Shown here in pieces: positions 1 to 8,123 of a DNA stretch of 34,443 nt. The notes beneath the pieces were generated by a model. That model was not told where the DNA came from. It was given only the letters and a program-made list of their open reading frames with translations, and did no database searches. How positions within the stretch are numbered: the stretch's first letter is position 1; every line of letters begins with the position of its first letter. The position numbers and the translations under genes are program-made. Origin of the DNA: Thiohalocapsa sp. (GTDB taxonomy: Bacteria; Pseudomonadota; Gammaproteobacteria; Chromatiales; Chromatiaceae); NCBI RefSeq assembly GCF_022340605.1, contig NZ_JAJDNQ010000021.1:1-34443 (forward strand), written 5' to 3'.

Positions 1-7
1 CGCGACA

Positions 8-232
8 TCAAGAACTGCTTGTCTGGCGCCAGCGGCTGGCAGGACGTTGAGCACGGACACGGACGCACGGAGACCCGCCGCTACCGCACCCTCGGCGATC
101 TCGCCGAGGTGCCGCGCAGCGCCCTCTGGCAGGGATCTCCCAGAGAGAAACGAGGCTGAGGTGGAGCGCATTGGCGTCATCCCGGCACGCCGCTATGGCA
201 TCCCGCGAAGCCCGCCCCGGCTCGCCAGGCAC
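8..232 (-). pseudogene. Decayed PIN-domain (VapC-like toxin) fragment
   Basis: On the minus strand a short frame contains the stretch ASRDAIAACRDDANALHLSL followed by VSLWEI. This matches the part of VapC-type PIN toxins between the first helix region and the conserved S-x-W-E-I strand. After WEI the frame degrades. A +1 shift recovers a plausible continuation (AARHLGEIAEGAVAAG), as in a PIN domain that has suffered a small deletion. The N-terminal LLDTH-type acidic motif is not visible upstream and no antitoxin gene is adjacent. PIN domains are Mg-dependent RNases; this remnant lacks the acidic residues needed and should be inactive. The assignment rests on one motif, so it is tentative. Confidence 0.35.
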
Positions 233-638
233 CGTGCCTCGGGGCGTTCCACAGGCGTCTTCGGACGCGTTCCGCGGCTGGCGCGAGCTCGCAGCGCAGT
301 CGGCAGGATGGGAGACGGTTGCGTCGCAGGAACTCGTACAATCCCCAAGTACCTAGCTCCGAGCAGGCAAGCTCGCCCGCGAAACGCCGCGCGCGGGCGT
401 CGCGCTGGGGGGCGGGGAGTGTCCGTCCTGTTCGGGACGCCGACGGGTTCTTCGTCCAGCAACGCAGCCCTGCGCTGTGGTAAAGACTGCGAATCCAGAG
501 CGCGCCCCCCAACCCCTCGCCCCGCGGGCAGAGGGCGGGGAACGGGGAAGATCGGGGAGTGCGAGGTCGCGTTTCGCTCCGCTGCGGTGGGCGCGGGCAT
601 TATGATCGGCGTCTGACCTCACCGTCCTCGCGAGCTGG
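233..638. other. Gene-free stretch upstream of the Uma2 gene
   Basis: About 400 bases with several overlapping open frames in both strands, all arginine/proline/alanine-rich and without recognisable motifs. I take them as high-GC artefacts. The segment around 505-560 is C-then-G-rich (CCCCGCGGGCAGAGGGCGGGG) and could fold, but has no T-run. I see no RNA gene and no convincing promoter. Confidence 0.5.
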
Positions 639-1211
639 TTGCCCATGAGCCCACAAACTGCAAGAAGGCTGTCCCTCTACGAGCAATTGATGGCCCTGCC
701 GGAAGGACTGATCGGCGAAATCATCGGCGGACAGTTGCGCACACAGCCGCGTCCGGCCTGGTCTCATGGCCTGGCGGCCTCCCGCCTTGGCGCCGACATT
801 GAAGGACCCTATGGACGCGGGCGCGGTGGTCCCGGGGGTTGGTGGATCATCGACGAGCCAGAGGTCCACTTCGTCTTGGATACAGAGGTCGTTGTCCCGG
901 ATATCGCCGGCTGGCGCAGGGAGCGCATGCCATCACCGCCTGAGGGCCACAAGGTCCAGGTCGTGCCGGACTGGGTCTGCGAGATCTTGTCGCCCTCCAG
1001 CCAGAGCACCGACCGCGAGGAGAAGATGCCGCTGTACGCAAATTACGGCGTCCGCTTCGCCTGGCTCGTCGATCCCAAGACACGCACACTCGAGGCCTAC
1101 GAGCTCGCCGATACCGGGTGGAGGCCATTGGGCGTCTTCCACGACAACGACATGGTCTCCGTCGCGCCGTTTGACGCCGTCGTCATTCGGCTAGCGGATC
1201 TATGGGCCTGA
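639..1211 (+). CDS. Uma2 family (DUF820) putative restriction-like endonuclease
   Basis: A 190-residue protein of the Uma2/DUF820 family, which has a PD-(D/E)XK nuclease fold and is abundant in cyanobacteria and purple sulfur bacteria. The pattern is typical: an early LPEGLIGEIIGG strand, then VVPDIAGWRRER (PD of the metal site), then PDWVCEILSPSS followed by an REEKMPLYANYGV helix carrying the conserved lysine, and finally FAWLVDPKTRTLEAYEL. The annotated start is a TTG at 639; an ATG at 645 (MSPQTARRL) is just as likely and neither has a clear Shine-Dalgarno sequence. The stop lies 6 bases before the permease start, so the two may be co-transcribed, though a functional link is not expected. 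Family members are often scattered by transfer; the cellular role is unknown. Confidence 0.85.
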   Translation: MPMSPQTARRLSLYEQLMALPEGLIGEIIGGQLRTQPRPAWSHGLAASRLGADIEGPYGRGRGGPGGWWIIDEPEVHFVLDTEVVVPDIAGWRRERMPSPPEGHKVQVVPDWVCEILSPSSQSTDREEKMPLYANYGVRFAWLVDPKTRTLEAYELADTGWRPLGVFHDNDMVSVAPFDAVVIRLADLWA

Positions 1212-1217
1212 AACGAG

Positions 1218-2957
1218 TTGACCGGACACGGCAAATGGAGCCTTCCCTTCCTGCAGGGCGTGCGACCTATCAAAGCGTCGCAGGTCCCCGGCGAGATCGT
1301 CGCCGGTGTCACCCTGGCCGCGCTGGCGATCCCGGAGGTGATGGGCTACACCAAGATCGCGGGCACGCCGGTGATCACGGGGCTCTATACCATGCTGATC
1401 CCTACGGCCCTGTTCGCGGTGTTCGGCTCCTCGCGGCACCTGGTGGTGGGCGCCGACTCGGCCACCGCGGCCATCCTCGCGGCCGGTCTGGTGGGGCTCG
1501 CCGCCACCGGCACCGGCGAATACCTGGCGCTCGCCGGCGTCTTGGCCCTAATGGCCGCGGGGTTTCTCGTCCTGGCCCGACTCATCGGCCTGGGCTTCAT
1601 GGCGGACTTCCTGTCCCGCACGGTGCTGATCGGTTTCTTGACCGGGGTCGGCTTGCAGGTCGCGCTCGGCCAGATCTCGGGCATGCTCGGGCTCGCAGGG
1701 GGCGGCCAAGGCACACTGGCAAAGGTCTGGTCGGACCTCCAGCAGATCGAGCAGGTCAACGTCCATGCGCTAGCCATCGCGCTTGCCGTGCTGGTGGTCG
1801 TCGTCGGCGCCAAGCTGATCTCCAGGCGGATACCGGGCGCCCTGATCGCGGCGGTCGGCGCCATCGTGCTGAGCTGGAAGCTGGATCTGGGCCAGTATGT
1901 GCACGTGCTGGGCGCCGTCCCAAGCGGCCTGCCCCAAATCGGGCTGCCGCGGGTGCAGTGGAGCTGGGACCTGATCCAGGACCTCGTCCCCACCGCCTTC
2001 GCCATGTTCGTGGTCATCCTGGCGCAGAGCGCGGCGACGTCACGCGCCTACGCGGCACGCTACAACGAGCGCTTCAGCGAGAACACGGACCTGTTGGGGC
2101 TGGGCCTGGCCAACATCGGCGCCGGACTCTCCGGGACCTTCGTCGTCAACGGCAGCCCCACCAAGACGCAGATGGTGGACAGTGCCGGCGGGCGCACGCA
2201 GCTCTCGTTGCTGGTCGCGGCCGCGGTGGTCCTGGTGGTGCTGCTGTTCCTCACCGCGCCACTGGCGTATATGCCCGAGGCGGTGCTCGCGGCCGTGGTC
2301 TTCCTGATCGGGCTCGACCTGATCGACCTGCGCGGTATGCGCAGCGTCTTCGTCGAGCGGCGCTCTGAATTTTGGGTGGCCCTGATCACCACCGCGATGG
2401 TGGTGCTCGTCGGCGTCGAGCAGGGCATCCTGCTCGCCATCGTGCTGTCGCTGATCGATCACACCCGCCGCGGCTATCGGCCGAAGAACGTCGTGCTGCT
2501 GCCGGCCGCCACGGGGGCGTGGCAGGCGCAGCCGGTGGCGATGGGCGGCCAGGCCCTCCCGGGGCTGCTCATCTACCGCTTTACGCACAGCATGTATTAC
2601 GCCAACGCCCAGCAGCTCTCGGAGGAGATCACGACGCTGGTCAACAATGCCGCGCCACCATTGCGTTGGCTCTGCCTCGACGCCTCCGCAATCGACGACG
2701 TGGACTTCTCCGCGGCGGAGACGCTCCGATCCATCGTCGCGATCCTGCGGGAGAAAGGCATTCGGCTGGTCGTCGCCCAGGTCTTGCCGGACGTCAGCGC
2801 GAGCAGTCGCCACCAGCTCGGGCGGCTGTTCGGCGCGGACGCCTTCTTCGATACCCTCGGCGATGTGCTCGCCGCCTACCGGCGGCTGCCGGACACGCAT
2901 CCTGCGGCGGCGGCCCCGCTCCCCGCGGAGGACCAGACGCGCGTGCCGCGACCCTGA
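1218..2957 (+). CDS. SulP family inorganic anion permease with STAS domain
   Basis: A 579-residue SulP/SLC26-type transporter. Residues about 15-420 form the hydrophobic core: the family signature near the first helix (GEIVAGVTLAALAIPEVMGY), the VVGADSATAAILAAG segment that replaces the usual GP-x-ALxS region, and the FVVNGSPTKTQM loop typical of the family. Residues about 445-560 form a cytoplasmic STAS domain (LCLDASAIDDVDFSAAETL), related to anti-sigma antagonists and thought to control transport. SulP proteins move sulfate, bicarbonate or other anions; the substrate cannot be read from sequence. The start is a TTG, because no ATG fits upstream of the conserved N-terminus. The last 25 residues are Ala/Pro-rich. 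Sulfate handling would suit a sulfur oxidiser, but this is only context. Confidence 0.9.
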   Translation: MTGHGKWSLPFLQGVRPIKASQVPGEIVAGVTLAALAIPEVMGYTKIAGTPVITGLYTMLIPTALFAVFGSSRHLVVGADSATAAILAAGLVGLAATGTGEYLALAGVLALMAAGFLVLARLIGLGFMADFLSRTVLIGFLTGVGLQVALGQISGMLGLAGGGQGTLAKVWSDLQQIEQVNVHALAIALAVLVVVVGAKLISRRIPGALIAAVGAIVLSWKLDLGQYVHVLGAVPSGLPQIGLPRVQWSWDLIQDLVPTAFAMFVVILAQSAATSRAYAARYNERFSENTDLLGLGLANIGAGLSGTFVVNGSPTKTQMVDSAGGRTQLSLLVAAAVVLVVLLFLTAPLAYMPEAVLAAVVFLIGLDLIDLRGMRSVFVERRSEFWVALITTAMVVLVGVEQGILLAIVLSLIDHTRRGYRPKNVVLLPAATGAWQAQPVAMGGQALPGLLIYRFTHSMYYANAQQLSEEITTLVNNAAPPLRWLCLDASAIDDVDFSAAETLRSIVAILREKGIRLVVAQVLPDVSASSRHQLGRLFGADAFFDTLGDVLAAYRRLPDTHPAAAAPLPAEDQTRVPRP

Positions 2958-3157
2958 GCCGGCGCACCCCGCGGGCGGACACCAGATCTGCATCGCAGAC
3001 CCACCAGCCACCCGGCTTGCCCGTCTATGCTTTTAAAGAAAGCGCTGGCGGAATGGAACGGTCCCCGGGGACCGACATTGCCGGCGCCAGACCGCGGGCG
3101 ACGCGCCGGCTGTCGTGCCAACACCGCCCCTGCCCTGTCGAGCGACGGGAGCCTGCC

Positions 3158-3826
3158 ATGTCCAACGATCCCGACCGCACCGCCGACCGCGAGCGCATGC
3201 TCAAGACCATCCGTGACCTGTTCCGGCTCACCGCCGCCGAGACCGGCCTCGGCGAGGCGCCGCCTGCGGTCATCGAGGCGCTGCGCGGGGTACCGCGGCA
3301 CCGGTTCGTGCCACCGCAGGAGCAAGGTCTGGCCTACGCCGACATGGCGCTGCCCATCGGCATGGGCCAGACCATCTCGCAGCCCTACATGGTCGCGCTG
3401 ATGACGGCGCTGCTGGGGGTCAGCCCCGATGCCCGGGTGCTGGAGGTGGGCACTGGCTGCGGCTATCAGACCGCGGTGCTCGCGGAGCTGGTGGCGCAGG
3501 TCTACTCGCTGGAGGTGGTCCGGCCGCTGGCGGAGGACGCGGCGCGGCGGCTGGCCGGGCTCGGCTATGGCAACGTGGAGGTGCGCCATGGCGACGGTCA
3601 CGGCGGCTGGGCGGCGCAGGCGCCCTTTGACGGTATCCTCGTCACGGCCGCCGCGCCGCGGGTGCCGATGCCCCTGGTCCGCCAGCTCGCGCCCGGCGCC
3701 AATCTGGTGATCCCGGTGGCGCGCGGGGCGAGCCAGGTGCTGAGCGTGCTGAGCCGCGAGGCGGCTGGTGACCTCCATCGCCGCGATGTCATCCCGGTGG
3801 CCTTCGTGCCCATGGTGCGGACATGA
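3158..3826 (+). CDS. pcm: Protein-L-isoaspartate O-methyltransferase
   Basis: A 222-residue PCMT family enzyme that methylates L-isoaspartyl residues in aged proteins with S-adenosylmethionine, starting their repair. Family marks are present: a region recognising the substrate (VPRHRFVPPQEQGLAYADMALPIGMGQTIS, split here only for description), the SAM motif I VLEVGTGCGYQTAVLA at about residues 91-106, the post-I acidic residue in VYSLEVV, and the PFDGILVTAAAP strand. The ATG at 3158 follows GACGGGAG at a good distance and gives the family's usual length. The same frame is open far upstream, but those residues are shadow sequence of the permease. In many gammaproteobacteria pcm sits with surE and rpoS; here that context is absent. 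Confidence 0.92.
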   Translation: MSNDPDRTADRERMLKTIRDLFRLTAAETGLGEAPPAVIEALRGVPRHRFVPPQEQGLAYADMALPIGMGQTISQPYMVALMTALLGVSPDARVLEVGTGCGYQTAVLAELVAQVYSLEVVRPLAEDAARRLAGLGYGNVEVRHGDGHGGWAAQAPFDGILVTAAAPRVPMPLVRQLAPGANLVIPVARGASQVLSVLSREAAGDLHRRDVIPVAFVPMVRT

Positions 3827-3860
3827 CGCCGGTCGCCGCCGGAGATCCGCACGATCCGCC

Positions 3861-5822
3861 ATGACGACAGCGACCGGACCGCGCCAACCACCCCTGCCCT
3901 GCGTCGCGGGGCAGATCGTTGCAGAGATGATGCAGCGGGACCGCCGCGTGCTGCTGCTGGGGGCACCCGGCAGCGGCAAGAGCACACTGGCCGCGGCGCT
4001 GGCGGACGCGCTCGTGGCAGGCGGACGCACCTGCCGCTGTGCCAGCGCGGACCCCGGCACGCCGGCCTTCGGCCCGCCCGGGGCGCTGGCGCTGGGGGAG
4101 CGCGCCGATGACGGCTGGCGGACGCTCGCGCTGGAGCCGCTCTGCACCCTGGATGCCGCGCGCTTTCGGCTGCCGCTGGCCGAGGCGCTGCGCCGGCTGC
4201 TTGCGCAAGCGACGGCGCCGACGGGCACGCTGCTGATCGACGCGCCGGGCGTCGTGCGCGGCGTCGCCGGCGGGGAGTTGCTCCAGGCCCTGGTGGCGGC
4301 CGCGGGCGTGGACCTGGTGCTTGTGCTGACACCGGCGCACCGGGAGCCGCCGCTGGCCGGCGAGCTTGCGGCCCTGGCGGCGGAGGTCGTGCCGGTGCGG
4401 ATTGCCGAGGGCGCGCGGCGCCCCGGCCGGGGCCGGCGCGCCCGCGAGCGCACCGCGCGCTGGGATGCCTATCTGGGCGCCGCCCCGGCGCTGGAGCTGA
4501 AGCTGGACCGGGATCCGGGCCGTCCCGGCATCCTCGGCACGCCACCGCCACTGGACGAGCCCGCGGCCTGGGCCGGGCGTCAGGTTGCCTTGCTTCGCGC
4601 CGGCAGGCTGCTGGCACTGGGCGAGGCGCAGAAACTCGCCGGTGGGCGCCTGGACGTGCGGGCACCGGTGGACGGCCACGACGCCGACGCGCTGCTGGTG
4701 CGCGACGCCGTGCGCACTGCCGACGGCCTGCTGGAGACGGCAAAGCCCTTCGCGCCGGCGCCGGCGGCGTTCCTGCCGCCAGCGCAGCGCCGGCCGTCGG
4801 CGGCCGACTTCGGCGGCCCGCGGCCGGCGGTGCAGGTGGGCGGTGTCGATGCGCTGCTGGTCAACGGCATCTTCGGCGACCCGCTGCTGCACCTGCGGCT
4901 GCGTCATCTCGGCCGCAGCATGCTGTTCGACCTGGGCGATGGCGAGCGCCTGCCGGCACACGTGGCCCACCAGGTGAGCGACTGCTTCATCACCCACGCC
5001 CACATGGATCACCTGGCTGGCTTCCTGTGGCTGCTGCGCTCGCGCATCGGCGAGCGGACGCCCTGCCGGCTGTACGGGCCGCCGGGCCTGATCGGGCACA
5101 TCCGCGGTCTCGTCAGCGGCTTTCTGTGGGACCGGATCGGCGACAACGGCCCGGTCTTCGAGGTCTACGAGTTACACGGCCAGCAGCTGCACCGAGCGAT
5201 CGTCCAGGCGGGCATCACGGACCACCGGGGCCACGAGGCTATCCCCGCCCCGGACGGCGTGCTCCGGCAAGATCCAGCCTTTCGCGTGCGCGGCGTTGTG
5301 TTGGACCACCACACGCCGGTGCTCGCCTACGCCTTCGAGCCGGCACCGCAGCACAATGTCCGCAAGGACCGGCTGCGTGCCGCCGGGTTGTCGCCGGGTC
5401 CCTGGCTCAACGCGCTGAAGGCGGGCTTGAGTGCCGGGGATACCGAGCGCAGGCTGTCCCTGCCGAACGGCACGACGGTGAGCATCGCGGCCCTCGGCCG
5501 CGAGCTGGTGATGACGACCCCGGGCCGGCGGCTGGTCTACGCCACCGATCTTGCCGATACGCCGACCAATAGGGCGCGACTCATCGCCCTGGCGCGCAAT
5601 GCCCACACACTATTTCTGGAGGCGTCCTTCGCCGAGGCGGACCGCGCGCGTGCGACGGCTCACGCCCACCTCACCGGCCGCGCCTGCGGCGAGATCGCAG
5701 AGGCCGCCGGCGTCGCGCGCTTGGTGCCGTTCCACCTGTCGCGGCGCTATGCGCAAGATCCGGCGGCGCTGTTCGACGAGATCCACGATTCCTGTCCGCA
5801 TGCGCTCTTGCCCGAGCGCTGA
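3861..5822 (+). CDS. Clp1/Grc3-like polynucleotide kinase fused to RNase Z-like metallo-beta-lactamase
   Basis: A 653-residue two-domain protein. Residues 1-320 look like a Clp1/Grc3 5'-hydroxyl polynucleotide kinase: Walker A GAPGSGKST at 34-42, the family motif ADPGTPAFGPPGAL (usually D-x-D-x-G-Q-x-x-x-x-P-P), a Walker B-side strand TLLIDAPGVVRGVAGGELLQ like the NTxGWVxG motif, an Arg-rich lid (RRARERTARWDAYLG), and a beta-rich end (VALLRAGRLLALGEAQ). Residues about 335-653 are RNase Z-like: HAHMDH at 379-384, HHTPVLAYAFE, YATDLADT with the metal-binding aspartate, LEASFAEADRARA, HLTGRACGEIAEAAGVARL, and the terminal PFHLSRRY with His625. All expected metal ligands appear intact. Known kinases phosphorylate RNA 5' ends and RNase Z cuts tRNA 3' trailers; one chain doing both is inference. 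The ATG at 3861, 34 bases after the methyltransferase stop, fits the domain border; the frame is open 93 bases further upstream. Confidence 0.85.
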   Translation: MTTATGPRQPPLPCVAGQIVAEMMQRDRRVLLLGAPGSGKSTLAAALADALVAGGRTCRCASADPGTPAFGPPGALALGERADDGWRTLALEPLCTLDAARFRLPLAEALRRLLAQATAPTGTLLIDAPGVVRGVAGGELLQALVAAAGVDLVLVLTPAHREPPLAGELAALAAEVVPVRIAEGARRPGRGRRARERTARWDAYLGAAPALELKLDRDPGRPGILGTPPPLDEPAAWAGRQVALLRAGRLLALGEAQKLAGGRLDVRAPVDGHDADALLVRDAVRTADGLLETAKPFAPAPAAFLPPAQRRPSAADFGGPRPAVQVGGVDALLVNGIFGDPLLHLRLRHLGRSMLFDLGDGERLPAHVAHQVSDCFITHAHMDHLAGFLWLLRSRIGERTPCRLYGPPGLIGHIRGLVSGFLWDRIGDNGPVFEVYELHGQQLHRAIVQAGITDHRGHEAIPAPDGVLRQDPAFRVRGVVLDHHTPVLAYAFEPAPQHNVRKDRLRAAGLSPGPWLNALKAGLSAGDTERRLSLPNGTTVSIAALGRELVMTTPGRRLVYATDLADTPTNRARLIALARNAHTLFLEASFAEADRARATAHAHLTGRACGEIAEAAGVARLVPFHLSRRYAQDPAALFDEIHDSCPHALLPER

Positions 5823-5860
5823 GCGCGGTCGCGCGACGGTGTCAGGCGCGGCGAGCTGGC

Positions 5861-5932
5861 CGTGGGAGCGCCGTCTTCGGCGCGATGTAGCGCGTCGGGG
5901 CCGGCGATCGCGGCGAGGACGCCGCTCCCACG
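5861..5932. repeat. REP-like palindrome, GTGGGAGCG family (copy A1)
   Basis: The outer arms CGTGGGAGCG and CGCTCCCACG are inverted repeats; inside them CCGTCTTCGGCGCGAT pairs imperfectly with ATCGCGGCGAGGACG. The same arms recur at 12848-12930, 13064-13126 and 31978-32040. All copies are intergenic and near gene 3' ends, as is usual for REP elements, which can stabilise mRNA ends or serve as RAYT transposase substrates. The flank GGCGAGCTGGCCGTG is duplicated at about 5942. Confidence 0.75.
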
Positions 5933-6142
5933 CGATGGGCGTGGCGAGCTGGCCGTGAGAGCGCCGACACTCCGGGCGACACTCGCTCGCGCCGGACAGC
6001 GAACGGTATCGGCAATTCCAAGGCCGTGCACCAGTCGCGGCATCGCAAGTGCCGCTGTAGGTCATGCCGAGCGTGCCACGGACGCCCTGGTGGCGCATAC
6101 CTGGCCGGTAAGTAGCGAGTCAGGCCCGCGGTGGATGCGCTC

Positions 6143-6300
6143 CGAGACTGTGAAAGACTTTTGTATGGGAGGTCGGGTTAGCGCAGCGTAACCCGACGAT
6201 GGACGCCCGTAAGCCGTTGATTGTCGGGTTACGCTATCGCTAGCCCGACCTACGCTCCGCTCGATTTCGGCGTTGCGCGCAATACTTTCAAGGTCTCTGC
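6143..6300. repeat. Long dispersed repeat, GGTCGGGTTA family (copy B1)
   Basis: The core 6170-6252 is an inverted repeat of GGTCGGGTTAGCG and CGCTAGCCCGACC with an internal pair (GTAACCCGAC / GTCGGGTTAC). The right part 6252-6300 continues into TCGGCGTTGCGCGCAATACTTTCAAGGTCTC. The reverse complement of the whole right half matches 21009-21140 almost base for base over roughly 130 bases. The left end GAGACTGTGAAAGAC and the complement of the right end GAGACCTTGAAAGTA resemble each other, so the element has imperfect terminal inverted repeats, as in a non-autonomous MITE-like element. Confidence 0.8.
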
Positions 6301-6673
6301 GCTTATCCACCCTCCGCGACGTTTCAGTTGTTTCTGAAGCGTTCCCAAGCCTTGACCTGGCAACGGATCATCAAAAAAAATAGTTGTTCATATTGTGGAT
6401 AAATCGGCCAACGGCCGTGGCCAGGCTCAGACGCAACGCCGTTTTCCACCGGTGACACCACCGATGGTTCTCGGTGCGCTCATCCATCCCGCCACGCCAT
6501 CGCATTAGGTATCGATTCCGATTTGCATTTCGGATTGCAGGCGACCACCGGCCCACCTGCAATGCGATGAAGCCACCCCCTGCGCACGGTCAAAAAAGAC
6601 CGTTTTCCAGACCAAGAGTGCCAGATTGCCCGTAGACAGCCAACGGGTGCTGATCTATACCTATAGAGGAAAG

Positions 6674-6700
6674 TTACTAGATACTAATATTATTTAGTAA
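6674..6700. promoter_or_regulatory. AT-rich inverted repeat upstream of the hydrogenase operon
   Basis: TTACTA, 15 bases, then TAGTAA, enclosing the palindromic core AATATT. It lies inside an AT-rich island in otherwise GC-rich DNA, about 170 bases before the hydrogenase small-subunit start, and is followed directly by TTGACT. A regulator-binding site or promoter element is plausible. It does not match the FNR consensus (TTGAT-N4-ATCAA), and I see no convincing sigma-54 site (GG-N10-GC with flanking matches). Confidence 0.35.
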
Positions 6701-6868
6701 TTGACTTTTCGCAATGGCGGCCGGCCCGCCGATCAACGTTCTGTTGGCGACACGGCCGGGTCGGCATTGGAAAGGGGCGGGAACCGATGCTGCCCGCGGG
6801 CCGCCTGCCGGCTCGCGGGCGACATCGCGCCCCCGTAGTCAACGAGCCATGAGAGGTGGTAAGGGCTC

Positions 6869-8062
6869 ATGAAAACAACGGGCGAATGGCTGAACGAAGA
6901 GATCGGCCCGCGGCTGTCGGACCAACTGGAGATGCGCGGCATCGACCGGCGCAGCTTCATCAAGTTCGCTGCGGCCATCACCGCGGCGATGGGCCTGCCG
7001 GTGGGCATGGCCGGCCGGGTGATGGCGGCCGTCGAGGCGGAGTCGGCGCGGCCGGCGGTGATCTGGCTGCACTTCCAGGAGTGCACCGGGTGTACGGAGT
7101 CGCTGTTGCGGGCGACGCATCCGACGCTGGAGACCCTGATCCTGGATATGGTCTCCCTGGATTATTCCGAGACGCTGCTGGCGGCGGCCGGGCACCAGGC
7201 CGAGGCGGCGCTGCATGACTCCATGCAGGCCAACGACGGGCGCTTCATCCTGGTGGTGGAGGGCTCTGTGCCCACCGCAGACCACGGCAACTTCTGCAAG
7301 GTCGCCGGACAAACCCCGCAGCAGATGCTGCACAAGATCGCGCCGCACGCGGCGGCCGCGATCGCAATCGGCTCCTGCGCTTCCTGGGGCGGCGTGCAGA
7401 GCGCGACGCCCAATCCCACCGGCGCGGTGGGCTTGGCCGAGGCGCTGAAGCTCGAAGGCATCACCAAGGCCGACGACAGCGCACTGCCGGTGATCACGCT
7501 GCCGGGCTGTCCGGCGTCCCCGTACAACTTCCTGTCGACGGTCCTTTACTACCTGACCATGCGGCAATTGCCGGAGCTCGACGGCAAGGGTCGGCCGAAG
7601 TTCGCCTACGGACGCCTGATCCACGAGAACTGCGAGCGTCGGCCGCACTTCGACGCCGGCCGCTTTGCCAAGGAGTTCGGCGACGAGGGCCACCGCAAGG
7701 GGTGGTGCCTGTACAAGCTGGGCTGTAAGGGGCCGGAGACCTTCGCCAACTGTCCGGCCATCGAGTTCGGCGACGTCGGCGGCAACACCTGGCCGGTAGG
7801 CATCGGCCACCCGTGCTTCGGCTGCGCGGAGCATGGCGTCGGCTTCCACAAGGCGCTGCACGAGCAGGCCGACGTGGAGAACGTGTTGCCGCCATCGATG
7901 TATCCGGGCGTCACCGCCGAGCACGGCGGCGGCATGAAGGCGGCATCGGCCGCGCTGGCGGGCGCCGTGGTGGGCGGCGCCGCGGTCTACGCGCTCGGCG
8001 CGTACGACAGGCTCAAGGGCGCCGAGCGTGCCGGCACCGAGGAGCCGGGTCAGCAAGATTGA
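6869..8062 (+). CDS. hybO: [NiFe]-hydrogenase small subunit, HybO type, Tat-exported and membrane-anchored
   Basis: A 397-residue small subunit that carries the Fe-S chain from the NiFe site. A twin-arginine signal is visible (DRRSFIKFAAA, Arg27-28), followed by a hydrophobic run. Proximal-cluster cysteines lie in QECTGCTES (Cys72, Cys75), then GSCASWGG and LPGCPASP. Distal and medial cluster ligands lie in the ENCERRPHF to HPCFGCAEHG region. The position that is a supernumerary cysteine in oxygen-tolerant enzymes (ECTCC) is glycine here, so this is the standard oxygen-sensitive pattern. Residues about 358-378 form a C-terminal membrane anchor. The ATG follows AGAGGTGGTAAGG. It is the first gene of the operon; the gap to HybA is 61 bases. 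Thiocapsa literature names a related gene hynS, but the neighbours here fit Hyb. Confidence 0.93.
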   Translation: MKTTGEWLNEEIGPRLSDQLEMRGIDRRSFIKFAAAITAAMGLPVGMAGRVMAAVEAESARPAVIWLHFQECTGCTESLLRATHPTLETLILDMVSLDYSETLLAAAGHQAEAALHDSMQANDGRFILVVEGSVPTADHGNFCKVAGQTPQQMLHKIAPHAAAAIAIGSCASWGGVQSATPNPTGAVGLAEALKLEGITKADDSALPVITLPGCPASPYNFLSTVLYYLTMRQLPELDGKGRPKFAYGRLIHENCERRPHFDAGRFAKEFGDEGHRKGWCLYKLGCKGPETFANCPAIEFGDVGGNTWPVGIGHPCFGCAEHGVGFHKALHEQADVENVLPPSMYPGVTAEHGGGMKAASAALAGAVVGGAAVYALGAYDRLKGAERAGTEEPGQQD

Positions 8063-8123
8063 TCAGACCCGTCCTGCGCATGCAGGGCGAGCCGATTGAT
8101 GTTTAATCGGAGAGGTCAGGGCA

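Larger units (their letters stand above)
5823..6868. other. Gene-free kilobase between the fusion gene and the hydrogenase operon
   Basis: No credible coding sequence on either strand. It holds a REP-like hairpin (about 5861-5932), a second partial copy of its left flank (from 5942), a long dispersed repeat with inverted ends (6143-6300), a markedly AT-richer segment (about 6310-6720) and the likely hydrogenase promoter region. A 63-codon minus-strand frame at 6371-6562 has no family motif and is not called. Confidence 0.6.

Noticed and set aside
47..616. 189-codon plus-strand open frame
   Set aside because: Arg/Pro/Ala-rich with no motif, overlaps the PIN relic and looks like a high-GC artefact.
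6371..6562. 63-codon minus-strand frame in the AT-rich island, possible transposase end
   Set aside because: RWKTALRLSLATAVGRF hints at a transposase tail but nothing else supports it, and there is no ribosome site.
6720..6868. FNR or sigma-54 site for the hydrogenase operon
   Set aside because: No TTGAT-N4-ATCAA and no TGGCAC-N5-TTGC match of useful quality was found; GATCAACG at 6732 is only a half match.
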